DNA of 64,000 nucleotides from Paenibacillus roseus (GCF_016424485.1 NZ_JAELUP010000103.1:124001-188000), one strand, 5' to 3'. Counted from the first letter of the stretch, positions 1 to 8,799 are shown. Notes: generated by a model from the sequence alone, not told the origin. Numbers and translations: made by a program.

Positions 1-806
1 GCGCTTCAAGTCTTGCCATGGAAGCTGAGCGCGGAGCGGATTTGACCTCCGGTATTGGCACCCAGATGAAGCAGGTTATTGAAGCGAACCATCAGATGGT
101 CGGGGCGGCCGGAGAAGTGGAGAATGCGAGCAAGCAGGGGGCCGAATACATGTCGGCGTTAATACAAAAGACCGGCTTGGCCGAACAAATCACCCGTTCC
201 ATCACGGAGAAGGTCGACCGTCTGAAGGACAGCACCCACTCTATCCGTCAAATTCTTGAAGTGCTAAATAGCTTGACGAAGCAGACAAACATTTTGTCCT
301 TGAATGCGACTATTGAAGCAGCAAGAGCAGGTGCGGCGGGCAAAGGATTCATGGTCGTTGCTGATGAAATCCGCAAGCTTGCAGACGAGTCTCGTCAATC
401 GATTGATGTTGTCGGCGAAGTCACGGAGACGATTCAATTTGAAATCGATGAAACTGTACAGGTGCTGATAGAGGCTTTTCCGGTATTCCAGGAACAGATT
501 GCATCCGTCAAGGAAGCCAATCAATTGTTCTACTCGGTACAAGGCCAAATGTCTCAATTTGTTGAGCGACTGGACTCTGCAACGCATTCCATCCAACAGC
601 TTGATCGCTCCCAATCCGTATTATCCGAAGCCATGGAAAATGTAAGCGGTGTGGCCGAGGAGTCTTCGGCAACTTCGGAAGAGGTGGCTTCCCTGAGCAA
701 TGAACAGCTTAGCATTAGCGAAGGGCTCGTGAATCTGTCGAGTAAGCTAGAGGCGGTATCTAATGAATTGAAGAGTTCGCTATCTCGCTTTAATACAAAA
801 TCATAA
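1..806 (+). CDS. methyl-accepting chemotaxis protein, C-terminal part (5' end outside window)
   Basis: The reading frame is open to the left edge (first full codon at base 3), so the ATG at 18 is probably internal and the gene begins upstream. The visible part is the cytoplasmic signalling domain of a chemoreceptor: long heptad-rich helices flank the conserved hairpin tip, seen as NILSLNATIEAARAG followed by GKGFMVVADEIRKLA, where CheA and CheW dock. No HAMP, ligand-binding or membrane segment is visible because they would lie upstream. The C-terminus shows no CheR/CheB-binding pentapeptide. The ligand cannot be inferred. A good intrinsic terminator follows, so this is the last gene of its transcript. 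Confidence 0.93.
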   Translation, partial: ASSLAMEAERGADLTSGIGTQMKQVIEANHQMVGAAGEVENASKQGAEYMSALIQKTGLAEQITRSITEKVDRLKDSTHSIRQILEVLNSLTKQTNILSLNATIEAARAGAAGKGFMVVADEIRKLADESRQSIDVVGEVTETIQFEIDETVQVLIEAFPVFQEQIASVKEANQLFYSVQGQMSQFVERLDSATHSIQQLDRSQSVLSEAMENVSGVAEESSATSEEVASLSNEQLSISEGLVNLSSKLEAVSNELKSSLSRFNTKS

Positions 807-844
807 TCATTGTTTGCTTGCCCGGTTGAGCCGGGCGACTGGGA

Positions 845-894
845 GCATGTCCGCGGCACAGATAATAATGAGCCTGCCGGGCATGCTTTTTTTT
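845..894 (+). terminator. intrinsic terminator of the chemoreceptor gene
   Basis: An imperfect stem (GCATGTCCGCGGCA pairing with TGCCGGGCATGC) is followed directly by eight T. It lies about 40 bp after the chemoreceptor stop codon. Confidence 0.8.
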
Positions 895-975
895 ATATAA
901 CAAATTCAGCTCGACCTAAATCAATGCGTGACAGACAGGAAAGAGCAGCGAAGGGGGGAGAAATTCTGGAGAAAC

Positions 976-1001
976 GATCGTACTTCAAAGGAAGCACGAT
1001 C
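976..1001. repeat. inverted repeat upstream of the penicillin-binding protein gene
   Basis: GATCGTACTTC and GAAGCACGATC form an 11-bp hairpin with one mismatch and a 4-nt loop, 80 bp before the PBP start. It has no T-tract, so it is a possible operator or leader hairpin. No function can be assigned. Confidence 0.4.
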
Positions 1002-1080
1002 CCTCAAGTTCAACTGACGAAGCTTTCGGCTTAACCTCTATTGCTAATGGCAATACTGTTGTTGAATGGAGGGTACTGCA

Positions 1081-2916
1081 ATGAAGGACATCGTGGTAAT
1101 TCGCAAAAGAAGAAGGGAAATGATGAGACGCCGAATCTATTATCTCGGACTTGCGGTGACCGCTATTGCGCTCCTGCAGCTTGTACGCCTTGCCTGGCTC
1201 CAGTGGCTGCCGCATTATCCAGCTGCGCCTGCCGTGCATCATTATCGAGATCAGTCGGTCAATCAACGTGAGCGAGGGCTCATTCTCGATACCGGCCGCG
1301 CTGACTTCGTTGATCGGAAAGGGCGCGCTCTTACAGGCGAAACGGTGATGGTACTGGCAGCGTTCCCCGTGAGCAACAAGCTGTGGGCACAAACCGGCGG
1401 TCTCGACAAGCTTGCGGCAATTTTGGAGACAAATCCGGCAACGCTGTTTAATTGGCTGTCCAGCTTAAAAGAACCCGGATTTTATCATGAGCATGGGGGC
1501 AAGCTTCCTTACCGTCTTTCCAGTAAGCAACTGGAGCAACTTGTCTCACTGCGCCTCGAAGGTATCCGGGTGCTCCCTTATCATGTCAGATATAAGCCTC
1601 CTTATTCGGCCATGCATGCGATTGGCTACATCAGTCAGCATCCGGAGTGGCTTGAGACGTTGTACAGCAGCCAGCTCGAGCAGGGAAAGCTGAAGCTTAA
1701 TGATCGGATTGGAGGCGCGGGACTTGAAAAATCTCTTGATTTGCTGCTGCAAGGCATCGGCGGCGTCGCGGTTTCACATTTTACCGATGGGGTGAACAGA
1801 CCGCTTCACGGTCTGGATATGCGCCTCACAAGGACAGATAATCCTTATTACCCGCTGCGGGTGGTCACAACACTTGATCTTGAGCTGCAGAAGGAGTTGG
1901 AGATGTATGTGGACAAGCAAGGGCTTAAGGATGGAGCGGTCGTTGTGCTGGATGCGAACAACGCAGATATTGTGGCGATGGTTTCACGGCCTGCATATGA
2001 TCCCTACCGTCTCGATGCAAGCGGGAGGGAAATGATTAACCATGCGATCCATGCGATCGCCCCGGGGTCAGTCTTCAAGCTGGTGACGGAAGCCGCGGCG
2101 CTGGAGGCAGGGCAGACGAGTCTGGATGAAGTATTTCATTGCAACGGGGAGTATGGCAAATATGGTCTCTCGTGTTGGAAGCAAGGCGGTCATGGCACGC
2201 TTACACTGCGTGAAGCATTGGCCAAGTCTTGCAATATTGCCTTTGCCCATATCGGCGAGAGGCTTCAATACGACCAATTCATGCAGACGGCTGACAGGCT
2301 TGGTCTGGGCAAACAGATAGGCTGGGAAAGCGTTGAAGCTTTCAAGCCGTTGGGACAGCCGCTCAGGCTGCTTGGGGAGGAGGAGGGAGGCAGACTATTC
2401 GCAGAGCTGTCCAAACAGCGCGATGGCGGGCTCTTGGCCCAGACAGCCATTGGGCAGAGGGATGTCGCGGTGTCCCCCTTGCAAGCTGCCAATCTGATCG
2501 TGACGCTGCTTCATAACGGACAGGTAAGAGCGCCTCGTATTGTTTCGGAAATTCGTTATGCCAATGGCCACCTGATGAGCAGTCTGCCTGTACGCGATCT
2601 CTATTCTCCTTATGGTAAAGCGGCTCCGGCTACAATTCGGGCTTTGCTCGCGGGGATGGAGGATGTGGTTGCTTATGGTACCGGGGCCTCGCTACAGGGT
2701 GCAAAGTGGCGGCTTGCAGGCAAGTCGGGCACGGCCCAGACACTGCAGAGCGGCAAGGAGCGCGAGCATCAATGGTTTGTCGGCTACGGACCGGTACAAG
2801 CTCCTCGTTATGCCGTAGCGGTTGTCGCGGAGAATCGGCTTCCGGGAAGCCGGAATCAATCCACTGCTTTGTTTCGCGGCGTTATGGATATTCTCGCCGG
2901 GCTGCCGTCAGGATGA
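1081..2916 (+). CDS. class B penicillin-binding protein (peptidoglycan D,D-transpeptidase)
   Basis: This 611-residue membrane-anchored transpeptidase cross-links peptidoglycan outside the membrane. A basic N-terminus and one membrane segment (about residues 13-37) precede a dimerisation region and a penicillin-binding domain. The three active-site motifs are intact: SVFK with nucleophile S330 and K333, SCN at 383-385, and KSGT at 548-551. The start was set at 1081 because GGAGGG lies 7 bp upstream; the in-frame ATG at 1066 would put that site inside the gene. There are no PASTA domains, so it is not a standard SpoVD, and it lies outside any dcw cluster. FtsI/PBP2-like fits best, but the role (division, elongation or sporulation) cannot be told. 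Its last 9 bp overlap the convergent gene downstream. Confidence 0.92.
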   Translation: MKDIVVIRKRRREMMRRRIYYLGLAVTAIALLQLVRLAWLQWLPHYPAAPAVHHYRDQSVNQRERGLILDTGRADFVDRKGRALTGETVMVLAAFPVSNKLWAQTGGLDKLAAILETNPATLFNWLSSLKEPGFYHEHGGKLPYRLSSKQLEQLVSLRLEGIRVLPYHVRYKPPYSAMHAIGYISQHPEWLETLYSSQLEQGKLKLNDRIGGAGLEKSLDLLLQGIGGVAVSHFTDGVNRPLHGLDMRLTRTDNPYYPLRVVTTLDLELQKELEMYVDKQGLKDGAVVVLDANNADIVAMVSRPAYDPYRLDASGREMINHAIHAIAPGSVFKLVTEAAALEAGQTSLDEVFHCNGEYGKYGLSCWKQGGHGTLTLREALAKSCNIAFAHIGERLQYDQFMQTADRLGLGKQIGWESVEAFKPLGQPLRLLGEEEGGRLFAELSKQRDGGLLAQTAIGQRDVAVSPLQAANLIVTLLHNGQVRAPRIVSEIRYANGHLMSSLPVRDLYSPYGKAAPATIRALLAGMEDVVAYGTGASLQGAKWRLAGKSGTAQTLQSGKEREHQWFVGYGPVQAPRYAVAVVAENRLPGSRNQSTALFRGVMDILAGLPSG

Positions 2917-4041
2917 TGTATTGCCGCTGTCTCCTGCTGGCGGAGGGGACGGCGGATCATCGTATTCCCCAATCGGTTTGCGAATCCACTGGTGCAAATA
3001 GCCCTGGTCGTAGAGCGCTTTGATTAGAATGACGAGCACTGGAGAAATAATGACGCCAGCTACCCCGAAAAGCGACAGTGAGACGATCATGAACACAAGA
3101 GTAGTAAAGGCGGATACGCCTAGTGAGTCCCCCGTAATTTTTGGCTCAAGTATTTGCCTTGCAAGGATGACGACAGCAAGCAGCACAGTAAGAAAGATTG
3201 CAAGCGTTGTGTCGCCCACTATGAACAAATAGATGATCCACGGAATGAATACGGTACTGACACCAAGCAGTGGCAAGATGTCAAAAATCGCCGATACAAC
3301 AGCTACCGTGAATGCATTTTTGACACCAAGGGCAAGCAACGCGGCCAAAATGACGACAAAGGTGATGCTGATCAACTTCATTTGCGCCTTCAAATATGCG
3401 GCGATGCCGGCGAAGACGTTGTCTTTCAAGAAGAAGAAAGCTTTCTTGAATGTATTCGGCGTCTTGTCTTGAGCTGTTTTTTTCCAGTCGCTGATTTCAA
3501 TGCTCAGGAAATAAGCCAAAACGACTGCCAGTACAAGATTGAACATAAAGGTGGAAAAGGATGACAAAAACCCTACGAGTCCTGTTAAAAATCCCTTTGC
3601 CAGGTTGGTTCCCCATTTGGAGATGGAGTCAATTAACTCCGAGGAGCTTTTCAAAAAATCAGGCGGAATGAGGTTTGACTTCTCGCTGATATAACCTGAG
3701 ATCAGGTCAATCTGCTCTTTGAGTTGATCCTGGTACGTCGGAATCAACCCGATCAGCCCGGATATCTGGTTGGTCAGCATGATTCCGGCAATGACGAATG
3801 CTCCTGCAATTACGACTGCAAAAAAAAGAATGGACAGTGCCGAGGCGATGGATTTGCTGATCCCAAGCCTATTCAGCCTTTTGGCCAGCGGTTCAATCGT
3901 GGCAAAGATAACAAAGGAAAGAATAACAGGTGTTGCAATACGGTATATAAAACTGAAGGCGTACATAATAAGATATACAGTAAGGACGATCATGAGAATG
4001 TCAAATGCGGTACGCCAATACTTCTGGTAAAAGGTAAGCAT
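2908..4041 (-). CDS. AI-2E family transporter (YtvI/YueF-like membrane protein)
   Basis: This is a 377-residue polytopic membrane protein with about seven hydrophobic segments, the conserved late loop containing ILEPKITGDSLGVSAF, and a proline-rich hydrophilic tail. These are hallmarks of the AI-2E-family permeases, also called UPF0118. Members have been linked to AI-2 export, Na+/H+ exchange and sporulation channels, so the substrate should not be assumed from the name. The start has GGAGGAG 7 bp upstream. The gene is transcribed towards the PBP gene and the two stop codons overlap by 9 bp, leaving no room for a terminator between them. It is divergent from the deacetylase gene at 4236. Confidence 0.88.
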   Translation of the reverse strand: MLTFYQKYWRTAFDILMIVLTVYLIMYAFSFIYRIATPVILSFVIFATIEPLAKRLNRLGISKSIASALSILFFAVVIAGAFVIAGIMLTNQISGLIGLIPTYQDQLKEQIDLISGYISEKSNLIPPDFLKSSSELIDSISKWGTNLAKGFLTGLVGFLSSFSTFMFNLVLAVVLAYFLSIEISDWKKTAQDKTPNTFKKAFFFLKDNVFAGIAAYLKAQMKLISITFVVILAALLALGVKNAFTVAVVSAIFDILPLLGVSTVFIPWIIYLFIVGDTTLAIFLTVLLAVVILARQILEPKITGDSLGVSAFTTLVFMIVSLSLFGVAGVIISPVLVILIKALYDQGYLHQWIRKPIGEYDDPPSPPPAGDSGNTSS

Positions 4042-4235
4042 GAACGGTCTCCTCCGGCATCATGTAATCGAAAAGGCTTTTTGCTGCTGCGCACACAATA
4101 AGGCCTTAATTTGATTGTACTATGTTTTCAAAAAGATGCCTATTCCTTGTTTCATTATGTTACAATAATAGGAGTGCGTCTATACGTTCACCCTGGACTT
4201 GGTAGGGACAGATTAGAGATGGCGGGGATAAGACG

Positions 4236-5648
4236 ATGGAGAATTTGATGCTGTGGGGATTCTACATTTTGACCTTTTACGCGTTTCTCCCGGGTCTAAT
4301 CAGCAGAACGTTTGGTTTTCGGGTGTTCAAGAAAGGGCATGTGAAGAATGAAATTTCACTCACCTTTGACGATGGTCCGGACCCCCAATATACTCCGCTA
4401 TTGCTTGATTTATTGGCAAAATACAATGCGAAGGCTACTTTTTTTGTTGTAGGCGTCCATGCGGAGAAACATCCAGAACTGCTGCGGAGGATGGCGGACG
4501 AAGGTCATATCATCGGAATTCATAATTATGTTCATAAGACGAACTGGCTTATGCGTCCGAAGGAAGTGAGAAGGCAGATCAATCTGACTTCCGACATTAT
4601 CAGGAAAGCGACCAGAACAACACCGGTTTATTACAGACCGCCTTGGGGCATTGTCAATTTGTTTGATTTCTCAAGGCTCGGTTATTTGCAAATTATATTA
4701 TGGTCCGCCATGTTTGGCGACTGGCGCCGGCGGGTCGGGGTCAGGCGCTTGACCAAACGCATGCTAAAAAAACTGAGGCCAGGCGAGGTGCTTCTGCTTC
4801 ATGATAGCGGGGTGACGCTTGGCGCTGACAGAGAAGCGCCGGTCAATATGCTGCAGGCGCTGGAAGTGTATTTGCAGGCAGGCATTCAGAGCGGCTTCCG
4901 TTTCGTGACAGTAACGGAGATGATCAAGCTAACGGATCGCCACTTTGGCCGCAAGCCTGGAAAGACGGGGATGGTCAAGCGGATGCTTGTCAGCGCCTGG
5001 CTCGGGTGGGAGCGGTTGTTCCATCTGATGTTCCGGCTGGAGCCGGTAGGCGACGGCGGCGGGATGTTCTACTATCGTGTCCGCCCGTATCATGGGAAGA
5101 CACTTCATCTTCAGGACGGCCGGCAGATCCACAATCATGACAAGATCGTTGAACTGCATTTTGACAATGAGCGTCTCTTCAAGCTCATGAATAAGTCCAA
5201 ATCGCTGGTTCAGGTCGCGATTGCTATGATTAGAGAAGTGGAGAAGGCGTTGCCGCTCATTGCCAGCCAACTGGCAATGAGGCCGGATTATCGGGAACTG
5301 AGGGGGATTTACGGCATTAGCCTCATTAGCCGCGGTTCAGAGGGTTTTGGTTTTACAGTGTTGGAGCTTCCTCAGAATTTGTTTGGGCGTTTGACACAGT
5401 TCTATTTGAAGTTGCTGCTTGGTATTCTGCATCCGACGGGGATGCAGCGGATCAATGCTACACGGTCATCGCTGACGCCTAAAATTATGGCCATGTCCAT
5501 AGAGGAATTCAAAAGACGCTATAGCCCCGACTCGGGCTCGGAGGACCCCACGCATCAGAATTCGGCTGATGTTAAGTCCGGATTGAAGAAGCTGGGAAGG
5601 GAAATGAATTACGGGCAAGATCAAGCCGCTAAGGAACTCGTTCCATAG
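4236..5648 (+). CDS. polysaccharide deacetylase family protein with C-terminal YkoP-like domain
   Basis: The 470-residue protein has an N-terminal hydrophobic segment that probably acts as an anchor. A NodB-type carbohydrate esterase 4 domain follows at about residues 38-235. Motif 1 is TFDDGPDP with the catalytic and metal Asp pair, motif 2 is HNYVH with the metal histidines, and RPPWG and LLLHDSG match the later motifs, so the active site looks complete. Likely substrates are N-acetyl groups of peptidoglycan or other cell-wall glycans. The roughly 230-residue C-terminal half resembles the extra domain of Bacillus YkoP; I name that domain from memory and its role is unknown. The transcript ends at a hairpin spanning the stop codon. 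Confidence 0.87.
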   Translation: MENLMLWGFYILTFYAFLPGLISRTFGFRVFKKGHVKNEISLTFDDGPDPQYTPLLLDLLAKYNAKATFFVVGVHAEKHPELLRRMADEGHIIGIHNYVHKTNWLMRPKEVRRQINLTSDIIRKATRTTPVYYRPPWGIVNLFDFSRLGYLQIILWSAMFGDWRRRVGVRRLTKRMLKKLRPGEVLLLHDSGVTLGADREAPVNMLQALEVYLQAGIQSGFRFVTVTEMIKLTDRHFGRKPGKTGMVKRMLVSAWLGWERLFHLMFRLEPVGDGGGMFYYRVRPYHGKTLHLQDGRQIHNHDKIVELHFDNERLFKLMNKSKSLVQVAIAMIREVEKALPLIASQLAMRPDYRELRGIYGISLISRGSEGFGFTVLELPQNLFGRLTQFYLKLLLGILHPTGMQRINATRSSLTPKIMAMSIEEFKRRYSPDSGSEDPTHQNSADVKSGLKKLGREMNYGQDQAAKELVP

Positions 5649-5662
5649 CGGCTTGTTGTCTT
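5622..5662 (+). terminator. terminator overlapping the stop codon of the deacetylase gene
   Basis: CAAGCCGCTA and TAGCGGCTTG are perfect 10-bp arms around a 14-nt loop that itself pairs (GGAAC with GTTCC). They are followed by the U-rich TTGTCTT. The right arm contains the TAG stop codon. Confidence 0.65.
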
Positions 5663-5724
5663 GATGGCAGGCCAGGAGCACGAAGTCCGATCATCCGAAG
5701 GGTCGTTAAACATTATATTGCACG

Positions 5725-5768
5725 AAGCGGGGGTCCTGCTGCCATTCTTGGCAGCGGGACCCCCGCTT
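5725..5768. terminator. GC-rich bidirectional hairpin between the deacetylase gene and ilvD
   Basis: AAGCGGGGGTCC pairs with GGACCCCCGCTT, with a second inner stem (GCTGCC/GGCAGC). It lies 28 bp after the ilvD stop on the minus strand and probably ends that transcript. The T-tract is short on both strands. Confidence 0.65.
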
Positions 5769-5796
5769 TCAGCTTGATACAAATATGAATCTGCAA

Positions 5797-7482
5797 TTAG
5801 ATCTTCATAACTCCGCCGGTGCTGGCAGAGGTAACGAGTTTCGAATAGCGAGCCAGGTAGCCGGTTTTAACTTTTGGCTCGAAGCCTTTCCAGTTGGCGC
5901 GACGGGCAGCGAATTCTTCTTCGCTAATATGCAGTTCAATCTTGCGATTGTTGAGATCCAGCTCAATGATATCGCCGTCTTCAACGAATGCGATTGGACC
6001 GCCTTCAGCAGCTTCCGGCGAAATATGACCGATACTGATGCCGCGGGATGCGCCGGAGAAGCGACCGTCTGTAATCAGACCGACTTTTGCGCCAAGGCCC
6101 ATACCAACGATTTGCGAGGTTGGGGCCAGCATTTCAGGCATTCCTGGTCCGCCTTTTGGTCCTTCATAACGGATAACGACAACATGTCCTTCCTTGACAT
6201 GGCCGTTGGCAATGCCATACAGCGCATCGTCTTGAGAATCAAAGCAGATCGCTGGTCCTTTATGGTAGCCGCCTACAGAAGCGTCTACAGCGCCGACTTT
6301 GATAATGGCGCCGTCTGGAGCGAGATTGCCGAAAAGAACAGCCAGTCCGCCTTGCTCGCTGTGCGGGTTGTCGATCGGGCGAATGACATTTTTATCGACA
6401 ATTTCATGACCCGCTACGTTTTCGCGGAGCGTTTTGCCGGTAACGGTAATGCGGTCTCCGTGCAGCGCGCCTTCTTTCTTGAACAGCTCATTCAGGATGG
6501 CGGATACGCCGCCGGCATTGTGAACATCCTCGATATGATAATCGGATGCCGGTGCGATTTTGGCCAGATGCGGTACGCGGGCAGCTACTTCATTGATGCG
6601 TTGTACGGGATATTCAAAGCCTGCTTCATGAGCAAGCGCAAGTGTATGAAGTACTGTATTTGTGGAACCGCCCATTGCCATATCGAGCGCAAATGCGTTG
6701 TCGATAGCTTCAATTGTAACGATATCGCGAGGCTTGATGTCTTTCTCGATGAGTTCCATCAACTGCTTCGCGGATTTTCTTACAAAGTCGCGGCGCTCAG
6801 GCGCAACCGCCAGAATGGTTCCGTTGCCCGGCAGAGCAAGACCAAGTCCCTCAGCCAGACAGTTCATGGAGTTCGCGGTAAACATGCCGGAGCAGGAACC
6901 GCAAGTCGGACAACCGAATTGTTCCAGTTCTTCCAGACCCTTTTCATCGATTTTGCCAGCCTGGAACGCGCCCACGCCTTCAAATACGCTGGAGAGGGAG
7001 ATGGAACGGCCATCGGAAGTTTTACCCGCCTTCATTGGTCCGCCGCTCACAAATACAGTCGGAATGTTAACGCGCAGCGCGCCCATCATCATGCCGGGTG
7101 TAATCTTGTCACAGTTCGGAATACAGACCATTCCATCGAACCAGTGAGCGGAAACGACTGTTTCCAGGGAGTCGGCGATAATCTCGCGGCTTGGCAGGGA
7201 GTAGCGCATACCGATATGGCCCATGGCAATTCCATCGTCAACACCAATCGTGTTGAACTCGAATGGAACGCCCCCGGCTTCGCGAATGGCTTCTTTAACA
7301 ATTTTGCCGAATTCCTGCAAGTGAACATGACCCGGTACGATATCGATGTAGGAATTGCAGACTGCGATAAATGGCTTGCCGAAATCCTCTTCTTTAACTC
7401 CTGCTGCACGAAGCAAGCTTCGGTGAGGCGCGCGGTCGAAACCTTTCTTGATCATATCGGATCTCATTTTTTTCTGCGCCAT
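5797..7482 (-). CDS. ilvD: dihydroxy-acid dehydratase
   Basis: IlvD converts 2,3-dihydroxy-isovalerate and -methylvalerate to the 2-keto acids in valine, leucine and isoleucine biosynthesis. The 561-residue length matches the family. The N-terminus MRSDMIKKGFDRAPHRSLL is characteristic. The Fe-S ligand motifs PNCDKITPG and CGSCSGMFTANSMNCL are present, as is the C-terminal GRFSGASRG signature. The start at 7482 is preceded by GAGGAGG at a 7-bp spacing; a longer frame to 7518 lacks such a site. It is monocistronic here, with no other ilv gene beside it, while leuA lies at 59.9 kb under separate T-box control. No T-box or convincing CodY site is visible in its own leader. Confidence 0.97.
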   Translation of the reverse strand: MAQKKMRSDMIKKGFDRAPHRSLLRAAGVKEEDFGKPFIAVCNSYIDIVPGHVHLQEFGKIVKEAIREAGGVPFEFNTIGVDDGIAMGHIGMRYSLPSREIIADSLETVVSAHWFDGMVCIPNCDKITPGMMMGALRVNIPTVFVSGGPMKAGKTSDGRSISLSSVFEGVGAFQAGKIDEKGLEELEQFGCPTCGSCSGMFTANSMNCLAEGLGLALPGNGTILAVAPERRDFVRKSAKQLMELIEKDIKPRDIVTIEAIDNAFALDMAMGGSTNTVLHTLALAHEAGFEYPVQRINEVAARVPHLAKIAPASDYHIEDVHNAGGVSAILNELFKKEGALHGDRITVTGKTLRENVAGHEIVDKNVIRPIDNPHSEQGGLAVLFGNLAPDGAIIKVGAVDASVGGYHKGPAICFDSQDDALYGIANGHVKEGHVVVIRYEGPKGGPGMPEMLAPTSQIVGMGLGAKVGLITDGRFSGASRGISIGHISPEAAEGGPIAFVEDGDIIELDLNNRKIELHISEEEFAARRANWKGFEPKVKTGYLARYSKLVTSASTGGVMKI

Positions 7483-7729
7483 GGTAAAACCTCCTCTGTA
7501 GTAGATGCATATCAGCAAGCGCTGTTAGGCTGAATTCAGCGGCGGATTACGCCAACGCTGTCATCAGACCGAAAAAAGAATGCTGTGCATGCTTGTTATA
7601 ATTGGGATACAGACTGGAAACTGGACAATTGGCTGATAGCTCAGATGCCAATAAAACCCGCTTCACCACTTGTATTTTTAAAATAATGGATACCTTTGAG
7701 TTTATCATATCAGACAGGCGATGGCTACC

Positions 7730-7750
7730 TTTCGACACGTAATGTCGAAA
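7730..7750. repeat. perfect palindrome in the ilvD-ureA intergenic region
   Basis: TTTCGACA-CGTAA-TGTCGAAA is a perfect 8-bp inverted repeat with a 5-nt centre. It sits about 250 bp from the ilvD start and 60 bp before the TnrA box. It has the shape of a dimeric regulator's operator; the regulator is unknown. The rest of the 467-bp interval holds the ureA promoter and no further gene that I can support. Confidence 0.45.
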
Positions 7751-7812
7751 AAGTAAAAGCTGGAGAATGGCCTTTTTATTATGTAAGGTATTTTACAATT
7801 AATTGAAAATGA

Positions 7813-7866
7813 TGTTATATTAAATAACATAAAATACTTACTTCATTCTTTGCAATTCCGTATAAT
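7813..7866 (+). promoter_or_regulatory. TnrA/GlnR box and promoter of the urease gamma gene
   Basis: TGTTATATTAAATAACA at 7813-7829 matches the TnrA/GlnR consensus TGTNA-N7-TNACA at every fixed base. A perfect TATAAT -10 element lies at 7861-7866, with TTACTT at 7838-7843 as a weak -35 at 17 bp. The box centre is about 50 bp upstream of the expected start of transcription, the position used for TnrA activation in Bacillus. This implies induction under nitrogen limitation. Confidence 0.75.
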
Positions 7867-7949
7867 GGGAGGTAAGGAGCAAGTTTTTTAAAATTAATGC
7901 GATTTTGGATGGTGAGAACGATTTCAATGATGTAACAGGAGAGTGAAAA

Positions 7950-8273
7950 ATGCAACTAACCGAACGTGAGAAAGAAAAGCTGCTTGCAACCATTGCTGCC
8001 GATCTGGCACGGCGTCGGCTGAAAAGGGGTGTGAAGCTGAATTATTACGAAAGTGTAGCCTTGATTACTTCAGAAGTGCTGGAGGGAGCTGAAAATGGGA
8101 TGACGGTTGCCCAATTGATGGAATACGGAACGCGCATTCTGCGTGCAGACCAGGTTATGGATGGCGTATCGCAAATGATTCATAAGGTGCAGATAGAAGC
8201 TGTCTTCCCTGATGGGAAAAAGCTGCTTGCGATCCATAACCCGATCCGGAGGACATCCTTCCGGCAGGAATAA
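7950..8273 (+). CDS. ureA: urease subunit gamma, solitary
   Basis: The 107-residue protein matches urease gamma along its length: MQLTEREKEKLL, KLNYYESVALITSEVLEGA, VMDGVSQMI and the HNPI near the end, plus about 7 extra C-terminal residues over the usual 100. Gamma is a structural subunit with no catalytic metal ligands; activity needs UreB and UreC plus accessory proteins. None of these follow: the next gene is a convergent HxlR regulator 44 bp away. The start has AGGAGAG upstream and the promoter carries a perfect TnrA box. Either the rest of the operon lies elsewhere or was lost, or the protein has a separate role. The family call is secure; function alone is not. Confidence 0.9.
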   Translation: MQLTEREKEKLLATIAADLARRRLKRGVKLNYYESVALITSEVLEGAENGMTVAQLMEYGTRILRADQVMDGVSQMIHKVQIEAVFPDGKKLLAIHNPIRRTSFRQE

Positions 8274-8316
8274 GCGTGACCTCAGGAGAGCAGCATGTTC
8301 CTGCTTCAAGTATTAA

Positions 8317-8655
8317 TCATGTTGTTTTTTGTTCATTTTTCACCATAAAAGCCAGCCCCCAGTCTTCCAGGTGGTTGAGCAGCGGGATAAGCGTGCTTCC
8401 AGTCTCTGAAAGCGAGTATTCCACTCTTGGCGGAACCTCTGGATACACCTTGCGAAAAATCAGATTGTCATCCTCCAGTTCGCGAAGCTGTCGGGTCAAG
8501 GTGCGTTGGGTCACATCCGGCAACAGGCGGCGCAACTCATTAAACCTCTGAATTCCCTTGGTGGACAGATGATAAAGAATCATGATTTTCCACTTGCCGC
8601 CGATAGCCTGCACGGCTGCTTCAACAGGACAAGTGAGTATTTGTTCATTGTGCAT
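8317..8655 (-). CDS. HxlR-family winged-helix transcriptional regulator
   Basis: The 112-residue protein has the HxlR signature: an N-terminal Cys (C9 in ILTCPVEAAVQAIGGKWK), the winged helix with RFNELRRLLPDVTQRTLTRQLRELE, and VEYSLSETG. In YodB/HypR-type members the N-terminal Cys senses quinones, diamide or hypochlorite. It is divergent from an NAD(P)-binding NmrA-like gene, the usual pairing of an HxlR sensor with its detoxifying target. A palindromic site lies 25 bp upstream of its own start, so autoregulation is likely. It overlaps no other gene and ends 44 bp from ureA. Confidence 0.9.
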   Translation of the reverse strand: MHNEQILTCPVEAAVQAIGGKWKIMILYHLSTKGIQRFNELRRLLPDVTQRTLTRQLRELEDDNLIFRKVYPEVPPRVEYSLSETGSTLIPLLNHLEDWGLAFMVKNEQKTT

Positions 8656-8679
8656 GATGCTTCTTCCTTTCTCCGCACG

Positions 8680-8756
8680 GTATCCAAATGGATACTATAG
8701 GACATTAATGTGCGTACTTACGAACATGAACATGTCGCGTTATTATACCTATAGTA
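8680..8756. promoter_or_regulatory. operator region between hxlR-type gene and NmrA-like gene
   Basis: GTATCC-AAAT-GGATAC is a perfect palindrome at 8680-8695. TACTATAGG (8693-8701) is repeated inverted as CCTATAGTA at 8748-8756, bracketing the divergent promoter region. The TACT/AGTA half-sites resemble those reported for YodB-type HxlR regulators. Confidence 0.6.
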
Positions 8757-8799
8757 GCACATGGATGCTGTTGTTTATATAGATGGGAGAGATAACGGG

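Noticed and set aside
5785..7533. A 582-codon open frame on the plus strand opposite ilvD
   Set aside because: It mirrors a gene with every IlvD signature, has low-complexity Phe/Asn/Arg composition typical of antisense frames, and lacks a ribosome binding site.
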